DNA of 64,000 bases from Dethiobacter sp. (GCA_018335875.1 JAGXRN010000009.1:1-64000); one strand, 5' to 3'; shown: positions 9,570 through 19,125, numbered from the stretch's first letter. Program-made: numbers and translations. The notes: generated by a model from the sequence alone, not told the origin.

Positions 9570-10595
9570 TTATTCGACATATGCTGCCAGTAAATTTTCT
9601 ACTTCCTGTTTTTTCTTCTCCAGAGCAGTTTTGGCGACTCTCAAATGAGACTCGGAAATCTCACCCGCTTTATGTCTTGCCTCATATTCCCCTAACTTTT
9701 GCTCAATTACCTGCAACTTTGTATCCAGGTTGCGTATAATTTTTTCATCCTCACTTAAAAACTGCTGCATCTTTTCTTCTTTTTTAAGCTGCCACAGCTT
9801 TCTTGAGTATAGTGCCAGCAGGGACAAGGGAATGAGTATAAAGGCGAGGGAGAAAGCGTGAGGTTCCATGCGCCTGAAAGGCGAGTTATTCCACAATCGT
9901 ATATGTGAAGGGTTATGAAAGGCCGCACTGTAGCCCTGCCGAATTCTGTCCGACCCCCGGACAGGCAATTTAACCGATATTTCGCGGCGGCTGCCCGGCG
10001 AGACATTTGTGCGGTAGTATTGGTTAAAGAATAAGTCATCAGTCATTTGTACTACTCCTCTAAAATTTAGGTCTCCCGACGTTACCTCCGTCTCAGTGGA
10101 AGAAAGCAGCAAAAGCTCGCGGGTAAAGAATACTGTCTGCAGAGGAAATGTAAAGACGGCGCTTCCCGCGTTTTCAAGTCTGTACCTGAAAATAATCTGG
10201 TTATCTCCCGGCGGGAGAGGAGTTAAAATTTCCAGGCTCCCAGTCTCTTCGTTAAACTTGATCTCTCCATAACTCTGCATAACTTCAACTTCTGTTGCCT
10301 GCGTCGGAACAGGAAGACTAAAGATAACTGTGCGCCCGACTTCATCTATAGTTTCATCTCCACTGTAGGTATCGCCCAGGTTTTCCAACAATACAAACTC
10401 TCTTACTTCCAGGTAGCCATCGCCGGGCAGGATGAACATATGATACGTAGCTGCATGCACATCGGGAGCAGAAGCATTAAGATTGGCAACCGGAAGCATC
10501 ATTGTAACAAGTAGAATCAGGACAGGACAAATCAGTTTTATTCTTTCATGCACAAGCCGACATCTCACACTGTCGCTGATTCTATATGCTTTCAT
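9570..10595 (-). CDS. Signal-peptide/TM protein of the ccm cluster, unknown function
   Basis: Likely start MKAYRISDSV (track ORF extends to 10643); beta-rich extracytoplasmic region, TM, C-terminal coiled coil. Confidence 0.65.
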   Translation of the reverse strand: MKAYRISDSVRCRLVHERIKLICPVLILLVTMMLPVANLNASAPDVHAATYHMFILPGDGYLEVREFVLLENLGDTYSGDETIDEVGRTVIFSLPVPTQATEVEVMQSYGEIKFNEETGSLEILTPLPPGDNQIIFRYRLENAGSAVFTFPLQTVFFTRELLLLSSTETEVTSGDLNFRGVVQMTDDLFFNQYYRTNVSPGSRREISVKLPVRGSDRIRQGYSAAFHNPSHIRLWNNSPFRRMEPHAFSLAFILIPLSLLALYSRKLWQLKKEEKMQQFLSEDEKIIRNLDTKLQVIEQKLGEYEARHKAGEISESHLRVAKTALEKKKQEVENLLAAYVE

Positions 10596-10983
10596 TTGCA
10601 AGAGCCCTGGCCACTTCGCTTTCAACATCTGCCCCAATCTCATCCATCAGACGCTGTTCCAACTCTTCCGCGCTCAGATCTTCGGTGTCCTCGCCTTTTA
10701 GTTTCTTTTCCTGTACAAGCAGCGAGACTGCTTCGCGCTGGTAGCGCCCCTTCAGCTTTTCATAGTCCTCATCATCCAGTTTATTTGTCCTATAATCAAA
10801 CTCAATCTCGTTAAGAGCAGTAAAAACAGCCTCTTTATCTTTTTGCATTGCGGAGACTTCTCTTTCCAACTCCCATGAAAACTCGACACTGTCGCTTTGT
10901 GCAAAGGGCCTTGTAATCAAAAGCCCACTCACGACTATGGCTATAATACCACCTACAACCAGGATCAAGGTATTGCCATCCAC
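10582..10983 (-). CDS. CcmI-like cytochrome c biogenesis protein
   Basis: N-terminal TM then FTALNEIEFDYRTNKLDDEDYEKLKGRYQREAVSLL, typical of CcmI N-termini. Confidence 0.75.
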   Translation of the reverse strand: MDGNTLILVVGGIIAIVVSGLLITRPFAQSDSVEFSWELEREVSAMQKDKEAVFTALNEIEFDYRTNKLDDEDYEKLKGRYQREAVSLLVQEKKLKGEDTEDLSAEELEQRLMDEIGADVESEVARALANESI

Positions 10984-11012
10984 GGCTTTTCCTCCTCAAC
11001 AGGCAAATATTT

Positions 11013-11495
11013 TTAAAGGTACTTTAATTGTTCGCCAGCCAACAATTCTTTGTATTCTTCCAAATTAACATCATCTGCAAAATCTTCTTCACCGTCGCAA
11101 TCATCTGGATCCTTAACCCACTTGTTTAATACCAGGTAGACCAGGAGGCCTCCCGCCAGGATACCAAAAAACGGCACCACCCAAGCCAGCAGGTTAAACC
11201 CGGACCGTGGTGGGTAAGCAAGGATTCCTATACCGTAAATATCAACAAACCCCTGAATTATTTCCTTCTTCTCGTATCCGGCGTTTATCCTCTCCCAGAT
11301 TTGACCGCGCATCTCAAGCGCAGTATCATTATCGCAGGAGGGAAGGTGCATCCCACAGGTGTCAGCACACATCAGTTCCATTTCTATTTCCCTGAAAAGC
11401 TGCTGATTGGGCTCCTCGGCAGCCCCTGCCGTGGACGTTAAGATGATAACAAGCAGCAGTATTGCTGCCAGGAAGTTTCTTCCCTGTTTCTTCAT
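11013..11495 (-). CDS. ccmH: CcmH-type cytochrome c biogenesis protein with CxxxC...C motif
   Basis: MELMCADTCGMHLPSCDND, GIGILAYPPRSGFNLLAWVVPF, C-terminal TM; start refined to MKKQGRNF. Confidence 0.8.
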   Translation of the reverse strand: MKKQGRNFLAAILLLVIILTSTAGAAEEPNQQLFREIEMELMCADTCGMHLPSCDNDTALEMRGQIWERINAGYEKKEIIQGFVDIYGIGILAYPPRSGFNLLAWVVPFFGILAGGLLVYLVLNKWVKDPDDCDGEEDFADDVNLEEYKELLAGEQLKYL

Positions 11496-11497
11496 TT

Positions 11498-13465
11498 TCA
11501 ACCCCTCCGCAGGTATTTGGGAGTTAGGGCTCTGTCCCTGCCGGGCCAGAGAGCAAATGCAGTACCGAAGATCATCACATACATGCCTATCCAGACCCAC
11601 ATAATTCCCGGATTGACATTAATTTTAAAACTTGCCATACCGTCGTTTTCCCAGCGGTCGAGGACAACATATAAATCCTCCTTTAATGTCCCCCGGATGG
11701 CAATTTCTGTCCGTGGCTGCTGCCAGTAGGGATAAAATATCTTATCAGGCTGTAGTGTGCCAAGATAGCGTTCCCCTTTGTAGACCGACAGCGTAGCAAA
11801 AACAACCTCGTTATTCCCCTCGGCGCGCATCTGGAGATTTTGATAAGTAAGGTTGTAGTCGCCGATTGCCACTGACTCGCCATAGCGCATGGGTTTGAGG
11901 ACCTGCAGTGTATAAGAATTTGAGAAAATCATGCCTACGGCCACCATGATGATACCGATGTGGATAACATAGCCGCCATAGCGCCGGCGGTTTCTGACAA
12001 CAAGGCGCCCCAGGGCTGTCAATACAAATTCACCTGTCATCCGCATTCGGACTTTAGTGCCCCTGACAAATTCAATTATATGTGTAATTAAAACAAAGGC
12101 ACAGGCAGTAAGGCCGATAAGCGGTACGATTTTCCGCATACCCAGCAGATAAAGGGCCACTGTTACACCTACCGTAAAAATAACAGGATACAAGAAGTTT
12201 TTCAGCAAATTCCCCACGGTAGATTTTTGCCAGGCGATTAACGGACAGATACCCATCAGTATAATCATGGCCAGCAGGATTGGGCCGTTTACCTGGTTAT
12301 AAAAAGGTACGCTCACAGTTACTTTTATACCGGTAACCGCCTCAGAGATAACCGGATAAACCGTCCCCCAGAAAGTGGCAAAAGTAACCCCGAGCAAAAC
12401 CAGATTGTTTAACAAAAAGCTGCTTTCCTTGGAGATAAATGACTGGAATTCATTCTCCTGGCGCAGGATATGGAGCTTTGAAATCATGACGGCAAAGGGA
12501 ATGACAATTACCAGTACAGTCATGAACAGGAAATACCCGCCCAGGGGAGAATCCACAAAGGCGTGGACAGAGGCCAGCACACCACTGCGCACCAGGGATG
12601 TGCCAAAGATGGTCAGGGCATAAGTCAGAATAATCAAAGAGATATTCCACAGCCGAAGCATATTTTTTCTTTCCTGAATCATTACTGAATGGAGAAAGGC
12701 GGAACCGGTCAGCCAGGGAAGAAATGAGGCATTCTCGACCGGATCCCACATCCAGAGTCCACCCCAGCCCAGTTCAACATAAGCCCACTGGGCGCCGTAA
12801 AGGTTGCCGAGTGTTAAAAACAGCCAGGCTATGACAGTCCAGCGGCGTGTGACTTTGATCCAGTAGTCATCCGTCCTGTTGAACAGCATGGCGGCCATTG
12901 CATAGGCAAAAGGTATGGCAAAACCGACGTAACCAAGATAGGTTGTGACCGGGTGCAGGACCATCCCCGGGTGCTGGAGCATGGGATTAAGACCGTTTCC
13001 ATCAGCCGGCGTGTAGCCCAACCTCTCAAAAGGACTGGCGACAAAAGCCAGCATAGCCAGGAAAAAGAAGGTGTTAAATGTGAGTATGCTTGAAACAACG
13101 GGCAGCATGATATTATCGTCATGGCCCCTGGAATAGGTTACGATCAGTGTAAATAGGGCAACTATCCAGGCCCACAGTAGCATAGAACCGGAATTGCCCG
13201 CCCACCAGGCCGAGAACTTATAAAAACCGGCAAGATCCCGGGTTGTGTAGCTTGCTACATATTTGACAGAGAAGTCACTGGTAACCAGAGACCAAACCAA
13301 CGTAAAAGAAGCCAGTGTAACCAGGAAAGCAACTGCAGCTACACCCCCTTTGGCGCTCTTAATCAATCTTTTATCCTGACGCTTCATCCCTACCAGAAAA
13401 GCTACCATAACATAAACGCTGATTACCATGGCGAGAATTACTGAAAGATAACCTAGCTCAGCCAT
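11498..13465 (-). CDS. ccmF: CcmF-type heme lyase
   Basis: WGGLWMWDPVENASFLPWL WWD motif; multi-TM, 655 aa. Confidence 0.95.
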   Translation of the reverse strand: MAELGYLSVILAMVISVYVMVAFLVGMKRQDKRLIKSAKGGVAAVAFLVTLASFTLVWSLVTSDFSVKYVASYTTRDLAGFYKFSAWWAGNSGSMLLWAWIVALFTLIVTYSRGHDDNIMLPVVSSILTFNTFFFLAMLAFVASPFERLGYTPADGNGLNPMLQHPGMVLHPVTTYLGYVGFAIPFAYAMAAMLFNRTDDYWIKVTRRWTVIAWLFLTLGNLYGAQWAYVELGWGGLWMWDPVENASFLPWLTGSAFLHSVMIQERKNMLRLWNISLIILTYALTIFGTSLVRSGVLASVHAFVDSPLGGYFLFMTVLVIVIPFAVMISKLHILRQENEFQSFISKESSFLLNNLVLLGVTFATFWGTVYPVISEAVTGIKVTVSVPFYNQVNGPILLAMIILMGICPLIAWQKSTVGNLLKNFLYPVIFTVGVTVALYLLGMRKIVPLIGLTACAFVLITHIIEFVRGTKVRMRMTGEFVLTALGRLVVRNRRRYGGYVIHIGIIMVAVGMIFSNSYTLQVLKPMRYGESVAIGDYNLTYQNLQMRAEGNNEVVFATLSVYKGERYLGTLQPDKIFYPYWQQPRTEIAIRGTLKEDLYVVLDRWENDGMASFKINVNPGIMWVWIGMYVMIFGTAFALWPGRDRALTPKYLRRG

Positions 13466-13479
13466 TTGCCAACCTCCCC

Positions 13480-13872
13480 TTACGACTCTTCTTCATATTT
13501 GCTGGGGCATCTTGTCTCCAGGCGCTCTGCCCGGAAAGGCTCACCGGCACTGTAGTAACCGTAAATTATCACTTCGACGTCATCCTCAAAATTATCGGGA
13601 GTCACATCGTACCACAGGACAGGCAGCACGCCATTTCCGTCTGTAATTTCAAAATATAATTCCACATTGCTGATATCGTATCTGACGGAAGTCTCGATCA
13701 AATTTCCCTCAAGCTGCAGATATTGATCCTCGTACTTGACGGGGTCGGCCAGCAGTTCACTGATTGTTACAACCAATCCCGTCGCCCCGGCCATGATGGA
13801 TGAAACAATGAGGGTTATAACGGCTGCAAATACCAGCAAACCCGTTATGGTAAGCTTTGTCTTTACTTTCAT
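13480..13872 (-). CDS. ccmE: CcmE-type heme chaperone, CxxxY variant
   Basis: N-terminal TM, OB-fold-like sequence, C-terminal RCPSKYEEES. Confidence 0.8.
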   Translation of the reverse strand: MKVKTKLTITGLLVFAAVITLIVSSIMAGATGLVVTISELLADPVKYEDQYLQLEGNLIETSVRYDISNVELYFEITDGNGVLPVLWYDVTPDNFEDDVEVIIYGYYSAGEPFRAERLETRCPSKYEEES

Positions 13873-13905
13873 TAATGTTCTGCACCTCCCTGGGAGTGTC
13901 TCTTT

Positions 13906-14994
13906 TTAGTTATCATCTTCATCTATTTCAGCCACCAGACGATTGTATGTTTCCTCACTGATTTTTCCTTCCAGCAGCAGGCGGCGCGCTTTTTTCCTTT
14001 CACCTGACTGCGGTCCCTTCTTCTCAGTGGAGGGGGGCTGCGTTTTTTTCTTTTTTGTAATTTCACCTGCAGTCTTAACCTGTTTTTTTACAGCTTTGTT
14101 TGCTTTTACTTTGCTGTTTTTGTAGCTGCTTTTTCCGCTTGATTTTACGGCATAGGCTACAAACCCGCCTGTGACAACAAAGAAGAGCAGAAGCAGAGAC
14201 TGGATGGGGCGGGATATCTGGGAAATACCTACACCAGTGGGTCTGGAAGCGCCGGCAGAGCTATCTCCGGCGTAGGACGGGCCCGAAGCCACCCGGTTAT
14301 AGCCGGCAAGAAAAGAAATGCTCTCTCCGGCAGAAAGGGTTGACATACGGTTATAAAAATTGGTAAAGCCGTCACCACCCTTACTGTCCCATTGGGCAAC
14401 AGGCTCCATAAAAAACCCTTTAGCATCGACGGGTGGTTTCACAGAAAAGACAAAGTTTTCTATGTTATAGTAAGTAAAAAATTCATGCCTCAGGGTTTTT
14501 ATCACGTCCCCATCCAGGGGATCATAGTAATACTCAAACATAAAGGGGAAAGTCTGACCGGGGCCGATAGTTGTTGTTGGTGTCCACGTTAGCTCCCCGT
14601 AACCATCTCCCATTTCTCTAATCTCATATTGGATACATTTCATGCCAAACTCTGTTTCACAGACCATTTCTGCTTTCCCCAGCAGCAAATCGCTACGGCC
14701 GGGCATTAAAAATTTCAAGCGCCCGGTAAAATCTTCACTGGAATCATTTCTTAATTTACCGGTGAAAATAACGAGGGTTTCGGCACGGTCGTATTCGGGC
14801 CAGATCGCCACTTCCAGATCAGTTAGCACCAGAGGTTCAGGTACCAATTCATCCCTTCTCCCCTGGAATAGCCCTTCTTCTTCACTGCCTGGGGCCATAA
14901 AGGCCACACTCTGCAGCAGGAGCAGGATAGCAAGCAATATGTTGAAAACCCTGGCACAACTTTTCATTTTTTTAAGCATACAATCACTCCTCAA
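13906..14994 (-). CDS. Signal-peptide/TM protein of the ccm cluster, unknown function
   Basis: Signal peptide, beta-rich region, TM, Lys-rich linker, SHOCT-like tail RRLLLEGKISEETYNRLVAEI. Confidence 0.65.
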   Translation of the reverse strand: MRSDCMLKKMKSCARVFNILLAILLLLQSVAFMAPGSEEEGLFQGRRDELVPEPLVLTDLEVAIWPEYDRAETLVIFTGKLRNDSSEDFTGRLKFLMPGRSDLLLGKAEMVCETEFGMKCIQYEIREMGDGYGELTWTPTTTIGPGQTFPFMFEYYYDPLDGDVIKTLRHEFFTYYNIENFVFSVKPPVDAKGFFMEPVAQWDSKGGDGFTNFYNRMSTLSAGESISFLAGYNRVASGPSYAGDSSAGASRPTGVGISQISRPIQSLLLLFFVVTGGFVAYAVKSSGKSSYKNSKVKANKAVKKQVKTAGEITKKKKTQPPSTEKKGPQSGERKKARRLLLEGKISEETYNRLVAEIDEDDN

Positions 14995-15047
14995 ATCTCT
15001 TTGGCTTTAGTAAAGACAGCATGCGATCCTTCCCGCAGATCTGCAGG

Positions 15048-15197
15048 CTATATCACCAGTTTAACTGCAGCCGCAGGGGAGACACCGTGGCTTTCGCTCT
15101 CGCCCGGCAGCAAAGGCGGGTTACTTAACAGAGACAGCACAAACAAAAGCGCCAGCAGCACAAAAACAATTAAAGTAATTATCGTATTCTTTTTCAA
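15048..15197 (-). CDS. Small single-TM protein (49 aa, TTG start)
   Basis: LKKNTIITLIVFVLLALLFVLSLLSNPPLLPGESESHGVSPAAAVKLVI; RBS GGTGATGAG; not in the ORF track. Confidence 0.4.
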   Translation of the reverse strand: MKKNTIITLIVFVLLALLFVLSLLSNPPLLPGESESHGVSPAAAVKLVI

Positions 15198-15208
15198 AGC
15201 TCATCACC

Positions 15209-15539
15209 TCAAAATTCCAGAAATTCCTTCTCCCAGATAAAACTCAACTCATCAATACTGACCATGTCAATTATTTTTAATTCAATGTAGTCTACATCCC
15301 TGAAAAAAGATGCGGAAGGCATTGCCAACTCCAGGTAGCCCCAGGGGTGGTGGCTGGTATAATCCCTGATATCCCAGTTAAATCCCGTACTGATCTCTTC
15401 ATCACGGCTGTTTTTAATGAGTACGTGGCTTGCCAGGTCAACGCTCCCCAAGTCGGGGGAATGTGTATCCATATTCACCGCAAAAACAAGCTGCCGCCAA
15501 AACCAATACACTTTTACCGGAAAAACTTTTGTTTAGCAT
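15209..15539 (-). CDS. Exported protein of unknown function, apparently frameshifted near its signal peptide
   Basis: Frame A MLNKSFSGKSVLVLAAAC with RBS; frame B continues FAVNMDTHSPDLGSVDLASHV; one fewer T near 15480-15492 would join them. Confidence 0.5.
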
Positions 15540-15563
15540 TTTCACAATCCTTTCTGTTTAAGA

Positions 15564-15580
15564 TACTACAGCTTGTAGTA
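15564..15580. promoter_or_regulatory. Candidate BlaI-type operator TACTACAGCTTGTAGTA
   Basis: Perfect 7-3-7 palindrome upstream of the ccm-side genes. Confidence 0.7.
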
Positions 15581-15619
15581 AAAAAAATCAGCAAGATTCC
15601 TTCCCTGCGGCTAAGCAGG

Positions 15620-16804
15620 TCAAATATGCCGCATTGAATCAATGGGATCAAGACGTGAGGCACGGTATGCCGGGTAAAGACTGGCAAGAGTACTGATAAC
15701 CAGGGCAACGACAAAGACAGTGAAAAATAGATACGGTTTAAAAGTTATCCGTACAGTGGTATTTGCCAGTAATCTTCCTGCCGGCAGGGACAGCAGCAAT
15801 CCCAGCAGGTAACCGCTGAAGCCGCCTGCTATCCCCACAAAGACCGCTTCCGTCAAAATAATTTTGGCAACATGACTGCTTCTGTAGCCCATAGCCCTGA
15901 AAGCCCCGATCTCCGCTCTCCGCTCATGCACGGACCCCATCATGGTAACCATGACGATAATAGCACCCGTGAATAGAATTACCAGCGTAACTACCCGGGA
16001 AAGCCGGGTAAAGCTTTCAGCCAATTCAAGCCGTGAACCAACTTCGTTTTGCACCCGAATGACTTCAGTGTCCGTTGTTTGTTCTCTTAGCAGTTCAGTG
16101 ATTATGCCTGCTTTGGACGAATCTTCCTTTTTTAGTGGTATAGCTACCTCAATAAAGCTTAGCTCCTTCACTCCTAAAATTCTTGAAGCGGTTTCAATGG
16201 TGGCAAAAGCCATAAGGTCGTCCTGCTCTCCGGTTTCAGACAGAATTCCGGCTACAGTCAAAATCTGATTAGATGCAGTCAATAAATCACCCTGCACTAT
16301 TGCAAGCTTGGACGCCAGTTGGTAACCTAAAAGCAGTTCACCTTCCTGCGGCAGGGAACCCTTTTGGGCTTCCCACCAGGGCCGCAGTTTTACTTCTTCA
16401 GACGGGATTATACCAACCAGAAGAGCATCTTTTCCTGATAAATTTGTTTGGCCTGCTACACGGGGAGCGATAGCTGCCGGATATTCCCTAAGTATCTCTT
16501 TGAGATCATCTAATATGGTGTGCGAAAGACCCTTTTTTTCTGTATAAAGCCCTGAAGCGACTGTTATTCCCCGATAGGATAGTGATAATTGTTCACGCAG
16601 CGGCAATACCAGTAATTTTAGACCCTGTTCCTCAAACTGGAAGTTTACCTCATCCTGCAGCGTTGCCGCCACTGTAGAAAATGTTACCAGGGAGGCGACT
16701 CCGATTAGGATCCCAATAACGAGAAAAAATGTCTTGGCCTTACGGACCTTCAAGCTGGCAAGAGCTATATCTTTCAGTTGCACCGGTAATCCTCCGTGCT
16801 GCAT
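15620..16804 (-). CDS. MacB/FtsX-type ABC transporter permease
   Basis: Same family as 253..1512; C-terminus SRLDPIDSMRHI. Confidence 0.9.
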   Translation of the reverse strand: MQHGGLPVQLKDIALASLKVRKAKTFFLVIGILIGVASLVTFSTVAATLQDEVNFQFEEQGLKLLVLPLREQLSLSYRGITVASGLYTEKKGLSHTILDDLKEILREYPAAIAPRVAGQTNLSGKDALLVGIIPSEEVKLRPWWEAQKGSLPQEGELLLGYQLASKLAIVQGDLLTASNQILTVAGILSETGEQDDLMAFATIETASRILGVKELSFIEVAIPLKKEDSSKAGIITELLREQTTDTEVIRVQNEVGSRLELAESFTRLSRVVTLVILFTGAIIVMVTMMGSVHERRAEIGAFRAMGYRSSHVAKIILTEAVFVGIAGGFSGYLLGLLLSLPAGRLLANTTVRITFKPYLFFTVFVVALVISTLASLYPAYRASRLDPIDSMRHI

Positions 16805-17463
16805 ATTTTACCGTCTTTTATGCAGACTACCTTTTTCACATGATGAAGGTTACTCCTGTCGTGAGTTACTATAATCACCGTCAAACCTTCTTCGTTTAGA
16901 GATTTAAAAATATCCATGATTTCACGGCTTGTGGCACTATCCAGGCTTCCTGTAGGCTCATCAGCGAGAATTAAGGGTGGCTTGTTGACAATTGCCCTGG
17001 CAATGCCCACTCTCTGCTGTTCACCGCCAGAAAGCTGATTGGGCAGGCGGTTGTATTTTGCCTGCAGGCCAACTTTATCAAGGACAGTTTTGGCTTTATC
17101 CAGTTGCTGCCTGTGTGAAAGCCCTGATATGGCCAGGGGAAGCATTACATTCTCCAGTGCTGTCAGATAGGGTACCAGTTGAAACTGTTGAAAAACGAAC
17201 CCTATGTAAATACTGCGCAAATCAGCACGGCGTTCGTTGTTCAGGCTATAGACATCAATATTATCTATATCTACTTTACCTGAGCTTGGGGGATGGAGAG
17301 CCCCCATGATACTAAGCAGTGTGCTTTTCCCTGATCCTGAGGGTCCCATCAGTGCAGTGAAATCCCTTGCTTCAACACTAATATTTATACCGTTTAAAGC
17401 ATGTGTAATTTTATTGCCATTTGTGAATTCTTTTGTTACATTACTGATTTCAACAAGAACCAA
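16774..17463 (-). CDS. ABC transporter ATP-binding protein
   Basis: [35 protein letters not shown]. Confidence 0.95.
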   Translation of the reverse strand: MVLVEISNVTKEFTNGNKITHALNGINISVEARDFTALMGPSGSGKSTLLSIMGALHPPSSGKVDIDNIDVYSLNNERRADLRSIYIGFVFQQFQLVPYLTALENVMLPLAISGLSHRQQLDKAKTVLDKVGLQAKYNRLPNQLSGGEQQRVGIARAIVNKPPLILADEPTGSLDSATSREIMDIFKSLNEEGLTVIIVTHDRSNLHHVKKVVCIKDGKICSTEDYRCN

Positions 17464-17570
17464 CCGATGTCTCTCCCTTAAATACGATTTTCACTAGCCC
17501 TAACACCAAAATAATTGTGGAGACAGGAATCCGTATATACAGGTTATAACTTTGCGCAACTATATCTTAC

Positions 17571-17587
17571 TACTACAGTAAGTAGTA
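17571..17587. promoter_or_regulatory. Candidate BlaI-type operator TACTACAGTAAGTAGTA inside a minus-strand promoter
   Basis: Minus strand TTGACT-N17-TAAGAT with the palindrome filling the spacer, about 110 bp upstream of the ABC ATPase. Confidence 0.7.
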
Positions 17588-17659
17588 GTCAATATTTTCA
17601 CAAATATTTCACATTTACTACACTGCTCTATTCTAAAAAGGCAAAAAAAAAGCCCCCCA

Positions 17660-18643
17660 CTAACAGAGAAAACCAAGAAAAAATGACATCACGGTATAGG
17701 CGCTTAAAAGAATGGAAGTTGAAAGTGCCAGAGGTAATGCTTCCCCCCTACCCGTTTTGTTAAGCAACAGTGTTATACGTGTCTCCATATCCCGCTTCTG
17801 TCCAGTAAGGCCGGTTACCAGACCTGATCCAAACTCCCTTTCTTCAACCAATACGCGCCATACTTTAAGCAAGGTTGCAGCATATTCACGTCGATTTCCT
17901 GTAACTTCTATAGTTTTTTGATCACAGAGACGTTCACTCTCCAAAAGATATCGTTTTAACAGGATACTGCTGAATGGACTAAAAAACATAGCACCGCAGA
18001 GTAGGTGAAGCAACCAGTTTATCTTGGAGTCACCACGTCTGATGTGGACCAGTTCATGGGTAAAGACAGCTTCGAGTTCATGGTCGTCAAGCTTATATAA
18101 AAGTTTTGCGCTTATTACCACAACAGGGCGAATAAGCCCTGCACTAAAAGCGGCGAAATCACTACGGTTACTAAAAATTATCTCAGGAACACCAATGCCC
18201 ATAAGCCGTGCTTGTTTTCTGAGGAGTTGGTCAACCCGTTGACCTTCGGCAGGAGGCAGGACAATTGCATGCCGGCGCATACGTAATACAAGCAGTGAAG
18301 CAAATACAGCCTTCAAGAGCCCCAACAAAAGCACAACTGCCAGAAGAGGGCTGAGATAACGAATTGCTGCAGTACCTAGAGAACATAATGATGCAAATGT
18401 TTGCCACCCCATACCCTGAGGGTAAATACCTGACTGGCAGCGTTTTATAAGAACAGTACTATAAAGTATAAAGCCTGTTATAGGAGCGGTCAGTGCCAGC
18501 AGGTAAATATTCATGCGCTGTTTTGGGTCATCAATTTTAAAGAGTTTCAGCCAAAGCAGGGTGATCGGTATAATAAAAAAATACCCGAAAAGAACATAAA
18601 CAAAAAAAGAATGCAGGTCAGTCAACCGCACCGGATTCACCAT
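17660..18643 (-). CDS. M56-family (BlaR1-like) membrane metallopeptidase without a C-terminal penicillin-sensor domain
   Basis: VFTHELVHIRRGDSKINWLLHLLCG; start refined to MVNPVRLTDLHSFF overlapping the blaI-like stop; ends after the last TM. Confidence 0.85.
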   Translation of the reverse strand: MVNPVRLTDLHSFFVYVLFGYFFIIPITLLWLKLFKIDDPKQRMNIYLLALTAPITGFILYSTVLIKRCQSGIYPQGMGWQTFASLCSLGTAAIRYLSPLLAVVLLLGLLKAVFASLLVLRMRRHAIVLPPAEGQRVDQLLRKQARLMGIGVPEIIFSNRSDFAAFSAGLIRPVVVISAKLLYKLDDHELEAVFTHELVHIRRGDSKINWLLHLLCGAMFFSPFSSILLKRYLLESERLCDQKTIEVTGNRREYAATLLKVWRVLVEEREFGSGLVTGLTGQKRDMETRITLLLNKTGRGEALPLALSTSILLSAYTVMSFFLGFLC

Positions 18644-19061
18644 CCCCTTTTGTAGCAGCCAGCATTTTTTCCAGCTTCTCGATAGTATCCCGGTCTTTAT
18701 CCTGAACACGGTTGACAAAATGTGCAAGTGTGGCGTCTGCAAAATCTTCAAGTAGGCTGTCTACCACATTGCACACTACCTTCTCAGTAAATTCCCGGCG
18801 TGACATGGCAGGCTCAAAAAAAGAAGTATTTGAACTCTTTCTTTTCGTAAGGAGCTTTTTATCGGCAAGGCGCCCCATAATAGTCATTACCGTAGTATAG
18901 GCTATCTCGCGACGCAGGGCTAACTCCGCGTAGACATCACGAACACAGACCTCTTCGCCTTTTTGCCAGATTATTTCCATGATTTCACTTTCAAGGTGGC
19001 CAAGCATTTTGCTAAGCCCATGCATTCCCGGCCTAAAGTCAACAGGAAAGCGCGTTTTCAT
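18618..19061 (-). CDS. BlaI/MecI/CopY-family repressor
   Basis: MLGHLESEIMEIIWQKGEEVCVRDVYAELALRREIAYTTVMTIMGRLADKKLLTKRK winged helix; coupled to the M56 gene. Confidence 0.92.
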   Translation of the reverse strand: MKTRFPVDFRPGMHGLSKMLGHLESEIMEIIWQKGEEVCVRDVYAELALRREIAYTTVMTIMGRLADKKLLTKRKSSNTSFFEPAMSRREFTEKVVCNVVDSLLEDFADATLAHFVNRVQDKDRDTIEKLEKMLAATKGDGESGAVD

Positions 19062-19108
19062 AGGTTTCGCCTCCTTTGCGCTAGCACTCTAATTATACAG
19101 TATCATTC

Positions 19109-19125
19109 TACTACAGACAATAGTG
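19109..19125. promoter_or_regulatory. Degenerate BlaI-type half-palindrome TACTACAGACAATAGTG
   Basis: Lies about 50 bp upstream of the blaI-like start. Confidence 0.35.
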
